Counted from the stretch's first letter, positions 29,396 to 38,916 are shown. The stretch: DNA of 64,000 nt from Ruegeria atlantica (GCA_013032095.1 WQBJ01000007.1:62001-126000); one strand, 5' to 3'. Numbers and translations are program-made. Notes: generated by a model not told the origin, from the sequence alone.

Positions 29396-30019
29396 TTACC
29401 CTTCCGCGCGGCCCCTGCCGCCGTCATCCGTTTCGCGCAAGCCACGCAGGCGCTGCGCTTCCTCTACAACACGTTTGGCGAGTCCACCAGAGGCCAAGGC
29501 CGCATGAATCACCGTTTGGCGCCCAAATGCCTGTCCTAACTCGTCCGCCGTGAGCCAACCGATGTATTTTCCGAAGTGCGGCGTGCTGAGTTTCGACTTG
29601 CCGCGCCCCGATCCGTCGGTGGCCTGAATCAGCACCTGGGCCTCTTCCCGGTCCAGCCACGTCTTGACCTTTTCGTATCCAGCGACCGCATCGCCGGACT
29701 TGCGTGCAAGGCTCAGCAATTCGATCACCCGGCGTGCAACCTGCTTTTCGACCTCTTCGCTCAGGTCTTGCTGCACACTCACTTGCGCCTTGAACCCGCG
29801 TGCGAACAGCTTCTTGCCCACGGCCTTGTCCAGTGCAGCACGATCCGCCGCCACATAAACCCCACGCCCCGGCAGTTTCGCCGCGACATCCGGATAAACC
29901 TGACCATCCGGCCCCGTCACAAAGCGGATCAGCCCGTATTTGGGCTGAACTTCGCCCGTGGCGATGCACTTGCGTTCAGGTCCTTCGGACCGATCTTTAT
30001 GGACGCCACCGCGACCCAT
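29396..30019 (-). CDS. YlxR-type RNA-binding protein fused to an L7Ae-like domain
   Basis: 207 residues with two parts. The first 90 ([20 protein letters not shown], later [20 protein letters not shown]) are a DUF448/YlxR domain. Residues about 100-190 ([20 protein letters not shown] and [10 protein letters not shown]) match the ribosomal L7Ae/eL8-like fold. The fusion is usual in alphaproteobacteria, where other bacteria have separate ylxR and ylxQ genes between nusA and infB. It probably binds structured RNA; YlxR homologues have been tied to RNase P. Same operon as nusA and infB. Confidence 0.88.
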   Translation of the reverse strand: MGRGGVHKDRSEGPERKCIATGEVQPKYGLIRFVTGPDGQVYPDVAAKLPGRGVYVAADRAALDKAVGKKLFARGFKAQVSVQQDLSEEVEKQVARRVIELLSLARKSGDAVAGYEKVKTWLDREEAQVLIQATDGSGRGKSKLSTPHFGKYIGWLTADELGQAFGRQTVIHAALASGGLAKRVVEEAQRLRGLRETDDGGRGRAEG

Positions 30020-30042
30020 GTGCGCACCCCGAGGCCCTGGGA

Positions 30043-31656
30043 TCAGGCCTCGGCCTCCTCTTCAGCAACTTCGCCGTCTTCTTCGGCTTGCTCCAGTTCG
30101 GCCGGATCAACCCAGCCCAGCATGATGCGCGCGGTCATGACCAGATCCTGCGCCTCTTCCAGCGAAATGCCGAAAGGCTCAAGCACACCATCATCCTTGA
30201 TACGCTCACCGTCGACCGTGGTCCAGCCGCCCGCCAGCTCCCAGTCGGCGCAGGTGGCAAAGTCTTCCAGCGTTTTCACGTCGTCCTTTGCCAGTGCCTC
30301 CACCATCTGGGGTGTCAGTCCCTCGAATTCAATAAGGCTATCTTCGGCGCCCAAGCTGCGGGCGCTGTCCAGTGCCGCTTTGGCCTGAGCTTCCAGGAAT
30401 TCGCGGGCACGGGTTTGCAACTCTTGCGCAGTGCCTTCGTCAACGCCGTCGATCACCAGCAGTTCGTCGAGTTCGACATAGGCCACCTCTTCGAGGTTGG
30501 TGAAGCCTTCCGAGACCAGCAGTTGAGCGAAGAATTCATCCAGATCCAGGCTATCCATGAACAGCTTGGTGCGGGCTTCGAACTCTTTCTGACGACGCGC
30601 CGATTCCTCGGCTTCGGTCATGATGTCGATGTCCAGACCGGTCAGTTGGCTGGCCAGACGCACGTTCTGACCACGGCGACCGATGGCAAGGCTCAGCTGT
30701 TCTTCGGGAACCACAACTTCGATCTTGCCGGCTTCTTCATCCAGAACCACCTTGGAAACCTCGGCGGGCTGCAGTGCGTTCACCAGGAATGTCGGCTGAT
30801 CTTCGTTCCACGGAATTATGTCGATTTTTTCGCCCTGAAGCTCATTCACAACGGCCTGAACACGGCTACCGCGCATACCAACGCAGGCACCGACGGGGTC
30901 GATCGAACCGTCATACGAAATCACAGCGATCTTGGCGCGCGAACCGGGATCCCGGGCCACGGCCTTGACCTCGATGATACCGTCATAGATTTCCGGCACT
31001 TCCATCTTGAACAGCTCAGCCATGAATTCCGGCGCGGTGCGCGACAGGAAGATCTGGTGGCCACGGGCTTCGCGGCGCACTTCCTTGATGTAAGCGCGTA
31101 CGCGATCATTCGGGCGATAGCTTTCGCGGCCGATCTTGTCGTTGCGGCGCAGAACGGCCTCGGCACCGCCCAGATCGACGATGACATTGCCAAACTCTTC
31201 GCGCTTGACGGCACCATTGATGATGGTACCCGCGCGATCCTTGAATTCTTCGTACTGACGATCCCGCTCGGCTTCGCGAACCTTCTGGAGGATCACCTGC
31301 TTGGCAGATTGTGCAGCGATACGCCCCATTTCCACCGGCGGCACTTCTTCAACGAAGACGTCACCAACCTCGGGCGATTCCATGTACTGCTTCGCTTGCT
31401 CGACGGTCATCTCAGCCTGGTAGTTCTCCAGCTCGTCGTCCTCGACCACAGTACGGACGCGGGTAAAGGTCGCCTTGCCGGTCTTACGGTCGATCGACAC
31501 GCGGATGTCCATCTCAGCGCCGTAACGGCTCTTGGCGGCACGGGCGAGCGATTCCTCCATCGCTTCGACAACCAGACCGGGGTCGATCATCTTTTCGCGG
31601 GCCACGGCCTCGGCGGTCTGCAGCAGCTCCAGCTGGTTGGCTGAGGTGATTGCCAT
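30043..31656 (-). CDS. nusA: Transcription termination/antitermination factor NusA
   Basis: 537 residues. An N-terminal RNA-polymerase-binding domain is followed by an S1 domain around residues 135-200, two KH domains ([34 protein letters not shown]) and C-terminal helix-hairpin-helix repeats, ending in an acidic tail rich in Glu and Ala. It modulates pausing and rRNA antitermination. Its start overlaps the rimP stop (TGATG), giving translational coupling. Confidence 0.97.
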   Translation of the reverse strand: MAITSANQLELLQTAEAVAREKMIDPGLVVEAMEESLARAAKSRYGAEMDIRVSIDRKTGKATFTRVRTVVEDDELENYQAEMTVEQAKQYMESPEVGDVFVEEVPPVEMGRIAAQSAKQVILQKVREAERDRQYEEFKDRAGTIINGAVKREEFGNVIVDLGGAEAVLRRNDKIGRESYRPNDRVRAYIKEVRREARGHQIFLSRTAPEFMAELFKMEVPEIYDGIIEVKAVARDPGSRAKIAVISYDGSIDPVGACVGMRGSRVQAVVNELQGEKIDIIPWNEDQPTFLVNALQPAEVSKVVLDEEAGKIEVVVPEEQLSLAIGRRGQNVRLASQLTGLDIDIMTEAEESARRQKEFEARTKLFMDSLDLDEFFAQLLVSEGFTNLEEVAYVELDELLVIDGVDEGTAQELQTRAREFLEAQAKAALDSARSLGAEDSLIEFEGLTPQMVEALAKDDVKTLEDFATCADWELAGGWTTVDGERIKDDGVLEPFGISLEEAQDLVMTARIMLGWVDPAELEQAEEDGEVAEEEAEA

Positions 31657-32246
31657 CAGTTCGTCTCCTCTTCGGACCCTTCGGTCTCAATCTCGTCGAA
31701 AGCGTTTTCGTTCAGGGCACCGGCGTCTTTGCGCTGGCGCAGCATTTCCTTGATCAGGTCGTCAGTCAGGACCAACTTGGCGTCGCTCAGCCAGTCGAAT
31801 TGCAGACCGATGGTGATCGTCTCGGACCCTTCGGGGATGTTGATCAGAACCTCGTCCCCTTCGATTCCAGCCAGCTCACCCTTGAAGCGGCGGCGGCCGT
31901 CGATCAGTTCGGCGGTCTCGATCTTGGCCTCATACCCTTCGAAGGTCTCAAAATCCTTGAGGCGGGTCAGAGGGCGGTCGATACCGGGGCTGGACACTTC
32001 CAGCGTGTAGGCATCAAGAATCGGGTCCTCAACATCCAACGTGGCGCTGACCGCGTTGGAAATCTCGGCGCAGTCGTCAACTTCGATGCCGCCATCGGGC
32101 TTGTCAGCCATGATCTGCAGCGTGGTCTGCTTGCCGCTCATCAGGCGAATACGGACGAGTTCATACCCCAGATCCTCGATCACAGGGGTGATGATCTCGG
32201 CCAGTCGCCGGTCAATGGCCGCTTTGGCTATCAGGTCGTTTGTCAT
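31656..32246 (-). CDS. rimP: Ribosome maturation factor RimP
   Basis: 196 residues, two-domain RimP: N-terminal alpha/beta part ([24 protein letters not shown], shown here only in part: [10 protein letters not shown]) and a C-terminal Sm-like barrel ([19 protein letters not shown]). It helps assemble 30S subunits. First gene of the nusA-infB operon. The acidic tail ending in EEETN is longer than in E. coli RimP (150 residues). Confidence 0.95.
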   Translation of the reverse strand: MTNDLIAKAAIDRRLAEIITPVIEDLGYELVRIRLMSGKQTTLQIMADKPDGGIEVDDCAEISNAVSATLDVEDPILDAYTLEVSSPGIDRPLTRLKDFETFEGYEAKIETAELIDGRRRFKGELAGIEGDEVLINIPEGSETITIGLQFDWLSDAKLVLTDDLIKEMLRQRKDAGALNENAFDEIETEGSEEETN

Positions 32247-32273
32247 CAGGTTCTCTACCCTTCATCCGGGCAC

Positions 32274-32295
32274 AAAAAAACGGGCGCGCGGCCCG
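32274..32295 (-). terminator. Rho-independent terminator upstream of rimP
   Basis: CGGGC (32281-32285) and GCCCG (32291-32295) with loop GCGCG, and seven A residues at 32274-32280 giving a T-run on the minus strand. It ends the pip/binding-protein transcript about 110 bases past its last stop codon and isolates the rimP operon. Confidence 0.8.
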
Positions 32296-32404
32296 TCGAA
32301 ATTTCCGGTGGAGCCCCGGACCGAAGCCCGACACGCCGCTGTTGAAACTGCATATACGCAGGGTTTCCCGAATCTGCAACCCCCGGTGGGATTCGTGAAC
32401 TGAA

Positions 32405-33226
32405 TTACGCCAGCCACCACCGTTCGGCAATGCGCCCGTCATCCAGGCCGCGCCCCGCCCCGATTTGGCGCGGCAAACCGACATGCGGGGCCACCGCCAG
32501 TGCCATATCCGATTCGCTGGGGTGATAGCGCAAGCCGCGCTGCCCTTTCAGTTCATCGCCTTCGGGCAGGGCCGCCACATCCACATATCCATCCCGCAAA
32601 GCCTCGGCCCGAACGCGAGCATCTGGGATGACAATAATCTCGAACGTCTCGGCCCACCCTGCCGTGTTGTTCTTATAGTGTCCTGCCACCTTGCGACCCA
32701 AGAAATGACGATCGTCCTCTGCCCGTTCAACGCGATAACACCCGGTGCCATTGGCCACGTGCAGAGGTGTTACGCCCTGCCCGTCGCGGGTGATGACAAA
32801 GCGGTTATCAGCCAGCAGGAAGGGCAGACCCGGGTTGGCCTCGGCCAATTCCAGCCGCACAGAGTTTTCTGACAGAGCCTCAGCCTGCCCAACCTCGCGC
32901 AAAACCGCCGCCACGTCGTTCACATTTAGCGCAAGGTCATCATGAAAGGTCACACCCTGGCGCAAATCAAAACGCCAGACGCGTGCGTCGGCATCCGTGT
33001 GCCAACCGGTCGCCAACTCACCGCGCAAGGTGCCGTCGGGTGCGATTTCGGTCAGCATGTCGAAAACGGCTCCGCGCGCCAACTGTTCCAGACTGTCATC
33101 GCGCGGCACCGCCAGCCGCAACGTACCTCCCGCTTTTGGTGTATCCGCCAACGAAGCCCCCGTCGCCGCCAACAAAGCGGCTGCGGCACCCGAGGCAAAC
33201 AGAGCACGGCGATCAATCCGGGTCAT
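32405..33226 (-). CDS. Shortened family-5 solute-binding protein homologue, Tat-type signal
   Basis: 273 residues. The N-terminus TRIDRRALFASGAAAALLAA, ending near SLADTP, looks like a twin-arginine or Sec signal. The mature part begins GGTLRLAVPRDDSLEQLARG and continues LRGELATGWHTDADARVWRF and LRQGVTFHDD, the start of DppA/OppA-like peptide-binding proteins. These are normally about 500 residues; here nearly half is missing, though the last residues (DDGRIAERWWLA) look like a genuine family end. No permease or ATPase gene is nearby. It overlaps pip by four bases (ATGA), so it is co-translated with a peptidase. Confidence 0.7.
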   Translation of the reverse strand: MTRIDRRALFASGAAAALLAATGASLADTPKAGGTLRLAVPRDDSLEQLARGAVFDMLTEIAPDGTLRGELATGWHTDADARVWRFDLRQGVTFHDDLALNVNDVAAVLREVGQAEALSENSVRLELAEANPGLPFLLADNRFVITRDGQGVTPLHVANGTGCYRVERAEDDRHFLGRKVAGHYKNNTAGWAETFEIIVIPDARVRAEALRDGYVDVAALPEGDELKGQRGLRYHPSESDMALAVAPHVGLPRQIGAGRGLDDGRIAERWWLA

Positions 33227-34200
33227 ACGACCTCCTCGGCCACGCGGTCCATGATTCGGACCAATTCGGCGCTGATACCGGGTTCGGACAGGGCGTGGCC
33301 CGCGTTGCGTACCATCTTCAGCTCGGCATTTGACCAGCGTTGGGCCAGGTTCCAGGCCGCTTGCGGTGGGCAGATCATATCATAACGCCCCTGCACGATA
33401 TGGCCGGGGATATGAGCGATCTTGCCCATCTGATCCAAAATCTGACCATCTTTTTCAAGGAAAGCGCCGTTGATGAAATAGTGATTCTCAAGCCGCGCAA
33501 AGGCGCGCGCGTATTCGCCGGGACTTTCCCCAGCCCCGCCATTCGCATGGATTGACGCCAGCGCATTCTCCCATGCTGACCAAGCCCGCGCATACAGAAT
33601 TTCGGTTGCGCGATCTCCTGAGAACAGGCGTTTATTATAGGCGCTGATCGTGTCGGACAGTTCTTCTTTAGTCAGCATTGCGGTGAACTTCGCCCATTGT
33701 TCGGGCCAGAACTTGCCCGCGCCACCGCCATAAAACCACCCCAGCTCGGCCTGGGTGGCCAGGAAAACCCCGCGCAGCACCAGTCGATTGACGCAATCCG
33801 GGTGCGCCTGCGCATAGATCAAAGCCAGAGTCGCACCCCAGCTGCCGCCGAATACGGTCCAATCGTCGATATCCAGCAAGGTGCGCAGCCGCTCGATATC
33901 GGCCACCAGATGCCATGTCGTGTTGTCGACCACCGACGCATGGGGGCGCGACCGGCCACAGCCGCGCTGATCAAACAGAATCACCCGGTAGATATTCGGG
34001 TCAAAATAGCGCCGCATCGCCGGGCTGCAGCCACCACCCGGCCCGCCATGCAAGATCACAACAGGTTTCCCATTGGGATTACCGCATTGTTCCATGTAGA
34101 TACGATGGCCTTCGCCCACATCCACCATGCGCTGATCGAAAGGGTCGATCGGCGGGTAAAGATATTGAACTGCGCGCTTTTGGTCCGGGTACTTGTCCAT
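33223..34200 (-). CDS. pip: Prolyl iminopeptidase
   Basis: 325 residues, alpha/beta hydrolase of peptidase family S33. HGGPGGG near residue 51 is the oxyanion loop, GGSWGATLAL near 118 has the nucleophile serine, and RNAGHALSEP near the C-terminus the histidine. Begins MDKYPDQKRAVQYLYPPIDPF like other Pips. Removes N-terminal proline from peptides in the cytoplasm. It is the first gene of a two-gene unit with the binding-protein homologue and is divergent from ubiG. Confidence 0.93.
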   Translation of the reverse strand: MDKYPDQKRAVQYLYPPIDPFDQRMVDVGEGHRIYMEQCGNPNGKPVVILHGGPGGGCSPAMRRYFDPNIYRVILFDQRGCGRSRPHASVVDNTTWHLVADIERLRTLLDIDDWTVFGGSWGATLALIYAQAHPDCVNRLVLRGVFLATQAELGWFYGGGAGKFWPEQWAKFTAMLTKEELSDTISAYNKRLFSGDRATEILYARAWSAWENALASIHANGGAGESPGEYARAFARLENHYFINGAFLEKDGQILDQMGKIAHIPGHIVQGRYDMICPPQAAWNLAQRWSNAELKMVRNAGHALSEPGISAELVRIMDRVAEEVV

Positions 34201-34248
34201 TATGGCCCTATATAGTCCTTACACGTAAAAGAGCATACGGAGACAGGA

Positions 34249-34995
34249 ATGCAAGCGCATCCGAACACTGTGGACCCGTCCGAGATCGCAAAATTCGAAG
34301 CGATGGCCGCGGAGTGGTGGGATCCTCACGGTAAATTCAAGCCCCTGCACATGCTGAATCCCTGTCGTCTGGACTATATCACACAACAGATTGCGGGCGA
34401 ATTTGACCGTGATCTGAAGGCGTCCAAGCCCTTTGACGGCCTGCGTTTGCTGGATATCGGCTGCGGCGGCGGGCTGCTGAGCGAACCGATGGCGCGCCTT
34501 GGGGCTACGGTCGTCGGAGCTGATGCCGCGGCAGGCAACCTACCCGTTGCCCGCATCCATGCGGAACAATCTGGTTTGCAAATCGACTATCGCCACACGA
34601 CTGCCGAGGACATGGCCGCCGCAGGCGAACAGTTCGACGTTGTGCTGAACATGGAGGTGGTCGAGCATGTCGCCGACCCGCTGTCCTATCTGACCGCCAC
34701 GCAGCACTTGCTGAAACCCGGCGGGTTGGAGATCTGTTCGACCATCAACCGCAACCCGAAATCCTATGCCATGGCCATTTTCGGGGCCGAGGTCGTCATG
34801 CGCTGGCTGCCGCGCGGAACCCATGAATGGAACAAGTTCATCACCCCCGACGAGCTTTTCGACCTGCTGCGCCAAGCCGGGCTGGAGCCAGTGGACCGCA
34901 AGGGCTTCGTATTCAACCCGATCCTGTGGAGCTGGTCGATCTCGGACCGGGATCTGAGCGTGAACTATGTGACGGCGAGTGTGAAGCCGGGGTAA
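34249..34995 (+). CDS. ubiG: Ubiquinone biosynthesis O-methyltransferase UbiG
   Basis: 248 residues. [20 protein letters not shown] at the N-terminus is diagnostic for UbiG, followed by SAM motif [15 protein letters not shown] near 65-78 and [11 protein letters not shown]. Performs both O-methylations of the ubiquinone ring. Start has GGAG 8 bases upstream. The third ubiquinone gene in the window with ubiE and ubiB, but not linked to them. Confidence 0.96.
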   Translation: MQAHPNTVDPSEIAKFEAMAAEWWDPHGKFKPLHMLNPCRLDYITQQIAGEFDRDLKASKPFDGLRLLDIGCGGGLLSEPMARLGATVVGADAAAGNLPVARIHAEQSGLQIDYRHTTAEDMAAAGEQFDVVLNMEVVEHVADPLSYLTATQHLLKPGGLEICSTINRNPKSYAMAIFGAEVVMRWLPRGTHEWNKFITPDELFDLLRQAGLEPVDRKGFVFNPILWSWSISDRDLSVNYVTASVKPG

Positions 34996-35033
34996 GTGCT
35001 GGGCTTTTCTAAAGTTTACTCGGCGAACTCTGT

Positions 35034-35699
35034 TTATTCCTCCCGAATAAACTTGTTTCGAGTCAACTCTGCCGCAAGCGAATCGAAAAATTTGTCATTG
35101 GAACCACGAGCCAAGGCCGCTTTTCTCATTGCGGCTCCGTCTTTAAAGAAGTCACTAATCAACACCGCTTCAACACGACCTTTAGTCAAAGGTTCTTCCG
35201 TCACCTGAATTGTAACTCTGGAAAGCGAATAACCATCGTCAAAGGCTGCAGCGATATTGGCAGGGTCAACAAGTTCAACCGAAGTTGGATTCTTAACATC
35301 TTTGTAAGTGACCATTCTCGGCCAAAGCTTCATTGGCAAATCTAAGGGCTCGGTCTGGTTTTTGATCCAGCGAATAGAGCTTTTAAATGACTGCCCCTTT
35401 TTGTCTGGAGGTAGCGCACGCACAATCATTCTGCCTGCGTCTTCTTCTATCAACGCAAACAAATATCGACCGCCGAGATCCGCGACCACTGCTTCTCCAG
35501 TCAGGTCAGTATGGTCATGATCAAGATCACCGGCCCACACCATAGCACCGGTGAAGTCCACCCGGATCACACTCGATGCGGTCAGGGGACCATTGGGTGT
35601 GTCAAAATACAGCACCATTTTCTGATGCCAGTCCGCTCTTTTGGTACAACCTGTCAGCAGAACGGCCATGACTACAAATAGGAGTATGTAAACTCTCAA
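35034..35699 (-). CDS. Orphan lipoprotein of unknown function, AT-rich
   Basis: 221 residues. MRVYILLFVVMAVLLTGC is a lipoprotein signal with lipobox LLTGC at 15-19, so it should be anchored in a membrane on the periplasmic side. The mature part is mixed alpha/beta with no motif I know (MVLYFDTPNGPL, WAGDLDHDHTDLTGEA, LPMKLWPRM). Base composition is clearly more AT-rich than ubiG and marR on either side, as in recent transfer. It converges on ubiG (38 bases apart). Homologues in relatives would be needed for any functional idea. Confidence 0.75.
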   Translation of the reverse strand: MRVYILLFVVMAVLLTGCTKRADWHQKMVLYFDTPNGPLTASSVIRVDFTGAMVWAGDLDHDHTDLTGEAVVADLGGRYLFALIEEDAGRMIVRALPPDKKGQSFKSSIRWIKNQTEPLDLPMKLWPRMVTYKDVKNPTSVELVDPANIAAAFDDGYSLSRVTIQVTEEPLTKGRVEAVLISDFFKDGAAMRKAALARGSNDKFFDSLAAELTRNKFIREE

Positions 35700-35760
35700 A
35701 CTATTTCTTCCCGCCGGGGTTGAACCCCAGCTTGATCAAATCAATCAAATGGAAGAAACC

Positions 35761-36201
35761 CTACTCCCCCTCAAGCTGCAACCGCAAATCCCGCAACACG
35801 GGTAGGGTGCTGCGCACCCGCTCCAGCCCCAACTCTCCGACCACGCGGTTGATCAGCGGCGCAATCGACGAAATCGCCTGATCGCGCGCTCGGCGACCGG
35901 CGGGGCTGATTGCCACCATCTTGCGGCGGGCGTCGTCCCAGTCGGGGCGGATGTGGATGTATCCGGCCCATTCCAGCTTGGCCAAAGTGTTGGTCATGGC
36001 TCCGCGCGTGACGTGGAAAGTGCTGGCCAGCTGCGCCGGGGTGCGCTCATCCCCGACGAACACCAGATGGTTCAGCACCGAGAAATGCGAGATTTCCATA
36101 CCCTTGGGCAGCACCCGGCTCAGCCGGTTGCGCAAAAGTTGGTCTGCAGTCAGAATCTCGCTGAACAGCGTGACCGCAAGGGCATTGTGTTCGTCAGTCA
36201 T
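35761..36201 (-). CDS. MarR-family transcriptional regulator
   Basis: 146 residues. The winged helix-turn-helix spans about 40-105: LVFVGDERTPAQLASTFHVT, then RGAMTNTLAKLEWAGYIHIR, and the wing with DDARRKMVAISPAGR. Typical MarR dimers respond to phenolics or oxidants. It is the last gene of comF-grxC-nit-marR, 14 bases after the nitrilase stop codon, so it may not regulate that operon from a divergent site as most MarR proteins do. A GGGGTT/AACCCC inverted repeat follows it at 35716-35728. Confidence 0.87.
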   Translation of the reverse strand: MTDEHNALAVTLFSEILTADQLLRNRLSRVLPKGMEISHFSVLNHLVFVGDERTPAQLASTFHVTRGAMTNTLAKLEWAGYIHIRPDWDDARRKMVAISPAGRRARDQAISSIAPLINRVVGELGLERVRSTLPVLRDLRLQLEGE

Positions 36202-36215
36202 GGTCCGGTTCTAGG

Positions 36216-37046
36216 TCAGGGCCCGTCGAAAGGCCGCACGTGAGTCAGTGAGGGCACCCGACGGCGCGCCTCTGTCACAGAACTATCATCCAAATCGAAA
36301 AAGTGAATGCCCGGATCGGTGCCTGCGTCGATGACGACCTCTCCCCACGGGGCCACAACCATGCTGTGACCGTAGGTATAGCGCGTTTTTCCGCGGGTTT
36401 TCGGGTGCTCACCGGTTTGTGCCGGTGCCAGCACCCAACAACCGTTTTCAATCGCCCGTGCACGCAGCAGGGATTCCCAATGGGCTTTCCCTGTCACCGG
36501 GGAAAATGCCGAAGGAACGGTCAGGATACGCGCACCGGCCTGCGCCAGAGCCGCGTAGAGGTGCGGAAAGCGGATATCATAGCAGATCGTCAGGCCAACT
36601 TTGCCGAAATCGGTGTCAGCCAGCACCGCCTTGTCGCCGGGCCGGTAGTTTTTGGATTCGCAGAAAGTCTCCGTCTCCGAGACCTGCACGTCGAACATGT
36701 GTATCTTGTCATACCGCGCCACAATCTGCCCCTGAGGGTCAATCATGAAAGAGCGGTTGGCAAAGCGCCCGTCGGCGTCATGGGTCTTGATCGCCAGCGA
36801 ACCGATCAGCAACCAGACCCCCAGCGCAGCAGCCTGATCGCGCAGGCCCGCCAACGTGATGTCATCTTCTTCGCGCTGCAATACCTGACGCTGGCGTGTC
36901 GTACTGGTCGAGACGCAATTCGTCACCTCGGGTGTCAGGATAAACCGCGCGCCTTGACCCGCCGCCTCGGCCATCATCGCGCGCACGGTTTCCAGATTCT
37001 CGGCCGGGTCGTCCGACGAGGTGATCTGCAGCAGCGCGGATTTCAT
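36216..37046 (-). CDS. Carbon-nitrogen hydrolase (Nit/omega-amidase type)
   Basis: 276 residues with the nitrilase triad: E40 in FILTPEVTN, K114 in ARYDKIHMFDV and C155 in LTICYDIRFP. Length and the RYDKIHMFDV sequence fit the Nit1/Nit2 branch (deaminated-glutathione amidase or omega-amidase) rather than true nitrilases. Adjacent to a glutaredoxin gene (TGATG overlap), which agrees with repair of glutathione by-products, though this is inference. Confidence 0.88.
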   Translation of the reverse strand: MKSALLQITSSDDPAENLETVRAMMAEAAGQGARFILTPEVTNCVSTSTTRQRQVLQREEDDITLAGLRDQAAALGVWLLIGSLAIKTHDADGRFANRSFMIDPQGQIVARYDKIHMFDVQVSETETFCESKNYRPGDKAVLADTDFGKVGLTICYDIRFPHLYAALAQAGARILTVPSAFSPVTGKAHWESLLRARAIENGCWVLAPAQTGEHPKTRGKTRYTYGHSMVVAPWGEVVIDAGTDPGIHFFDLDDSSVTEARRRVPSLTHVRPFDGP

Positions 37047-37303
37047 CAGGCCGCCAGCAAATGGTCCAGCTTGCCCTTACGATCCAGCTCGTACAGGTCG
37101 TCACATCCGCCCACATGGGTTTCGCCGATGAAAATCTGCGGCACGGTGCGTTTGCCACCTGCGCGTTGGATCATCTCGGGCTTGCGTTTGGGATGCAGCA
37201 GCACGTCGACTTCCTTAAATTCGACGCCTTTCTGTTTCAGCAGGCGTTTGGCCGCGTGACAAAAGCCGCAGAGCGGCGAGGTATAGATTTCGACCGGTTT
37301 CAT
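37046..37303 (-). CDS. grxC: Glutaredoxin 3
   Basis: 85 residues, thioredoxin fold. SPLCGFCHAAKRLL gives the active-site pair C12-G-F-C15 (CPYC is more common in GrxC). KRTVPQIFIG has the cis-proline loop for glutathione binding and VGGCDDLYELD the C-terminal G-G motif. Reduces protein disulfides and mixed disulfides with glutathione. The start at 37303 (MKPVEIYTSP) has AGGGACGG upstream. Overlaps the nitrilase start by one base. Confidence 0.92.
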   Translation of the reverse strand: MKPVEIYTSPLCGFCHAAKRLLKQKGVEFKEVDVLLHPKRKPEMIQRAGGKRTVPQIFIGETHVGGCDDLYELDRKGKLDHLLAA

Positions 37304-37340
37304 ATTCCGTCCCTTTGGGTTTCGCGCAATCTTGTGCGAA

Positions 37341-38039
37341 TTAGGCATCTTTGGCAACGCGCGCCAGAGCCAACACGAAAATATGATTTGCCCCCGCCGC
37401 AAGGCAGGCACGCGCACAGACCGCTAGCGTCGCGCCCGAGGTCATAACGTCATCCACCAGCAGTACATCCCGGCCCTGCATCCGGTGCAGCCGCCTGGGA
37501 TGGGGCGCTATCGCGCCTGACAGGGTTTCGGCTCGCTCTACTGCAGTTTTTCCATCCAGAACCGGTGTTTTTACCCGACGCACCAAAAGGTCCACGCACA
37601 CCTCCAGCCCAGTCTCCCGCCCGAGGTGTTGCGCTAGCAAGGCCGACTGATTGTAGCGCCGCTTCAGCAAGCGCGACCAGTGCAGCGGCACTGGCGCAAT
37701 CAGCATGTCGTCGTGGAAAAGATCTCGCCCCGCCTGTGCCATCCAGCGTGCCGCCGGGCGCGCCAGTTCCGGCCTGTCGCCATGTTTCAGCGCCAGAATC
37801 AGCGACCGCGCCTTGCCATCATAAAGCAGCGCTGCCCGCCCATCCTGCCACGGACGCGGCGTTTTCATGCAATCATCACACTCGATCCGATGCCCATCCG
37901 CCACACCCGGCAAAGCCACACCGCAGCTTTCGCACACCACACCGCCAATGAACGGGGTGTCGCGCCAGCAGGAGCCGCAGAGTCCGAAATCCGCCTCGGT
38001 CAGTTCTCCGCAACTCATACAGCGCGGCGGGTAGATCAT
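37341..38039 (-). CDS. ComF-family phosphoribosyltransferase-like protein
   Basis: 232 residues. Two zinc-ribbon cysteine pairs at the N-terminus (CMSCG...CGSCW and CESCG...CDDC), then a PRTase domain with VLLVDDVMTSGATL as the PRPP-binding loop. ComF proteins support DNA uptake and possibly other nucleic-acid steps. The frame stays open far upstream to 38711, but that part is antisense to the methyltransferase-like gene; the ATG at 38039 is the first sensible start. First gene of the comF-grxC-nit-marR operon. Confidence 0.88.
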   Translation of the reverse strand: MIYPPRCMSCGELTEADFGLCGSCWRDTPFIGGVVCESCGVALPGVADGHRIECDDCMKTPRPWQDGRAALLYDGKARSLILALKHGDRPELARPAARWMAQAGRDLFHDDMLIAPVPLHWSRLLKRRYNQSALLAQHLGRETGLEVCVDLLVRRVKTPVLDGKTAVERAETLSGAIAPHPRRLHRMQGRDVLLVDDVMTSGATLAVCARACLAAGANHIFVLALARVAKDA

Positions 38040-38085
38040 CTGAACCGCGGTTTGAATCCGCTGCCATATGCGATAGTTGCGGCCT

Positions 38086-38916
38086 ATGAAGCTTCCCGAG
38101 TCCAACGCTCCCTCTCTGTTCGACCGCCCGGCCCTGACCCGGCACCGCGCCCGCGTGCGGGATGACGCTCTGTTCCTGCACCACGCCGCAGTGGATGAGG
38201 TACAGGATCGACTCTCCATGGTTAACAAAAGCTTTACGGCACCCGCGATCGTGACCCCGTTCCGACAGATTTGGCAGGATGTGCTGCCTGAAGCACGGCT
38301 TGTTGCCGATGACGAGGTTCTGGACCTCAGCCCCGGCGCACATGATCTGGTGATCCACGCCATGGCGTTGCACTGGGCTAATGATCCAGTCGGGCAATTG
38401 ATCCAGTGCCACCGTGCCTTGCGGCCCGACGGGTTGCTGCTGGTGGTCTGTCTCGGCGGTGAAACCCTGCACGAACTGCGCGCGGCACTGGGACAGGCCG
38501 AGATCGAAGTGACCGGCGGCCTCAGCCCCCGGATCGCTCCGATGGCCGAACTGCGGGATTTGGGTGGCTTGCTGCAACGGGCAGGCCTTGCGCTGCCCGT
38601 CGCCGATACGGCGCGCCTGCCAGCGGAATATCGCGACTTGACCCACCTGATGCACGATCTGCGCGCAATGGGAGAGACCAATAGCCTCTCCAACCGCATG
38701 AAACGGCCCACAAGGCGGCAGGTCTTTGCTCGCGCACAGCAGATCTATGCCGACCACTTTTCAACCCCCCAAGAGCGGCTGGTAGCAACTTATGAGTTGA
38801 TCTGCCTGACCGGATGGTCGCCCGATGAAAGCCAGCAGAAACCATTGCGCCCCGGATCGGCCCAAACGCGCCTTGCCGACGCGTTAGGGACAAAAGAAGG
38901 CAAACTGCCCGATTGA
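38086..38916 (+). CDS. Methyltransferase-like protein without a SAM motif I (BioC/NDUFAF5-related)
   Basis: 276 residues. HDLVIHAMALHWANDPVGQL is the typical post-motif region of BioC/NDUFAF5-like enzymes, and HRALRPDGLLLVVCLGGETL follows as in class I methyltransferases. The glycine-rich motif I (LDxGxGxG) that should come just before is absent: after SFTAPAIVTPFRQIWQDVLP the sequence jumps straight to VADDEVLDLS. It may not bind SAM normally. The gene is divergent from comF (46 bases). Start at 38086; a TTG 9 bases upstream is possible. Confidence 0.8.
   Translation: MKLPESNAPSLFDRPALTRHRARVRDDALFLHHAAVDEVQDRLSMVNKSFTAPAIVTPFRQIWQDVLPEARLVADDEVLDLSPGAHDLVIHAMALHWANDPVGQLIQCHRALRPDGLLLVVCLGGETLHELRAALGQAEIEVTGGLSPRIAPMAELRDLGGLLQRAGLALPVADTARLPAEYRDLTHLMHDLRAMGETNSLSNRMKRPTRRQVFARAQQIYADHFSTPQERLVATYELICLTGWSPDESQQKPLRPGSAQTRLADALGTKEGKLPD

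Noticed and set aside
28038..29507. Long plus-strand open frame antisense to infB
   Set aside because: Composition artefact of the GC-rich, repeat-like IF-2 N-terminus; the infB frame has all expected motifs.
29800..31644. 614-codon plus-strand open frame antisense to nusA
   Set aside because: NusA on the other strand is unmistakable; the antisense reading has no recognisable domain or ribosome-binding site.
38040..38711. N-terminal extension of ComF to 456 residues
   Set aside because: The extension is antisense to the methyltransferase-like gene and unlike any ComF; ordinary ComF length is obtained from the ATG at 38039.
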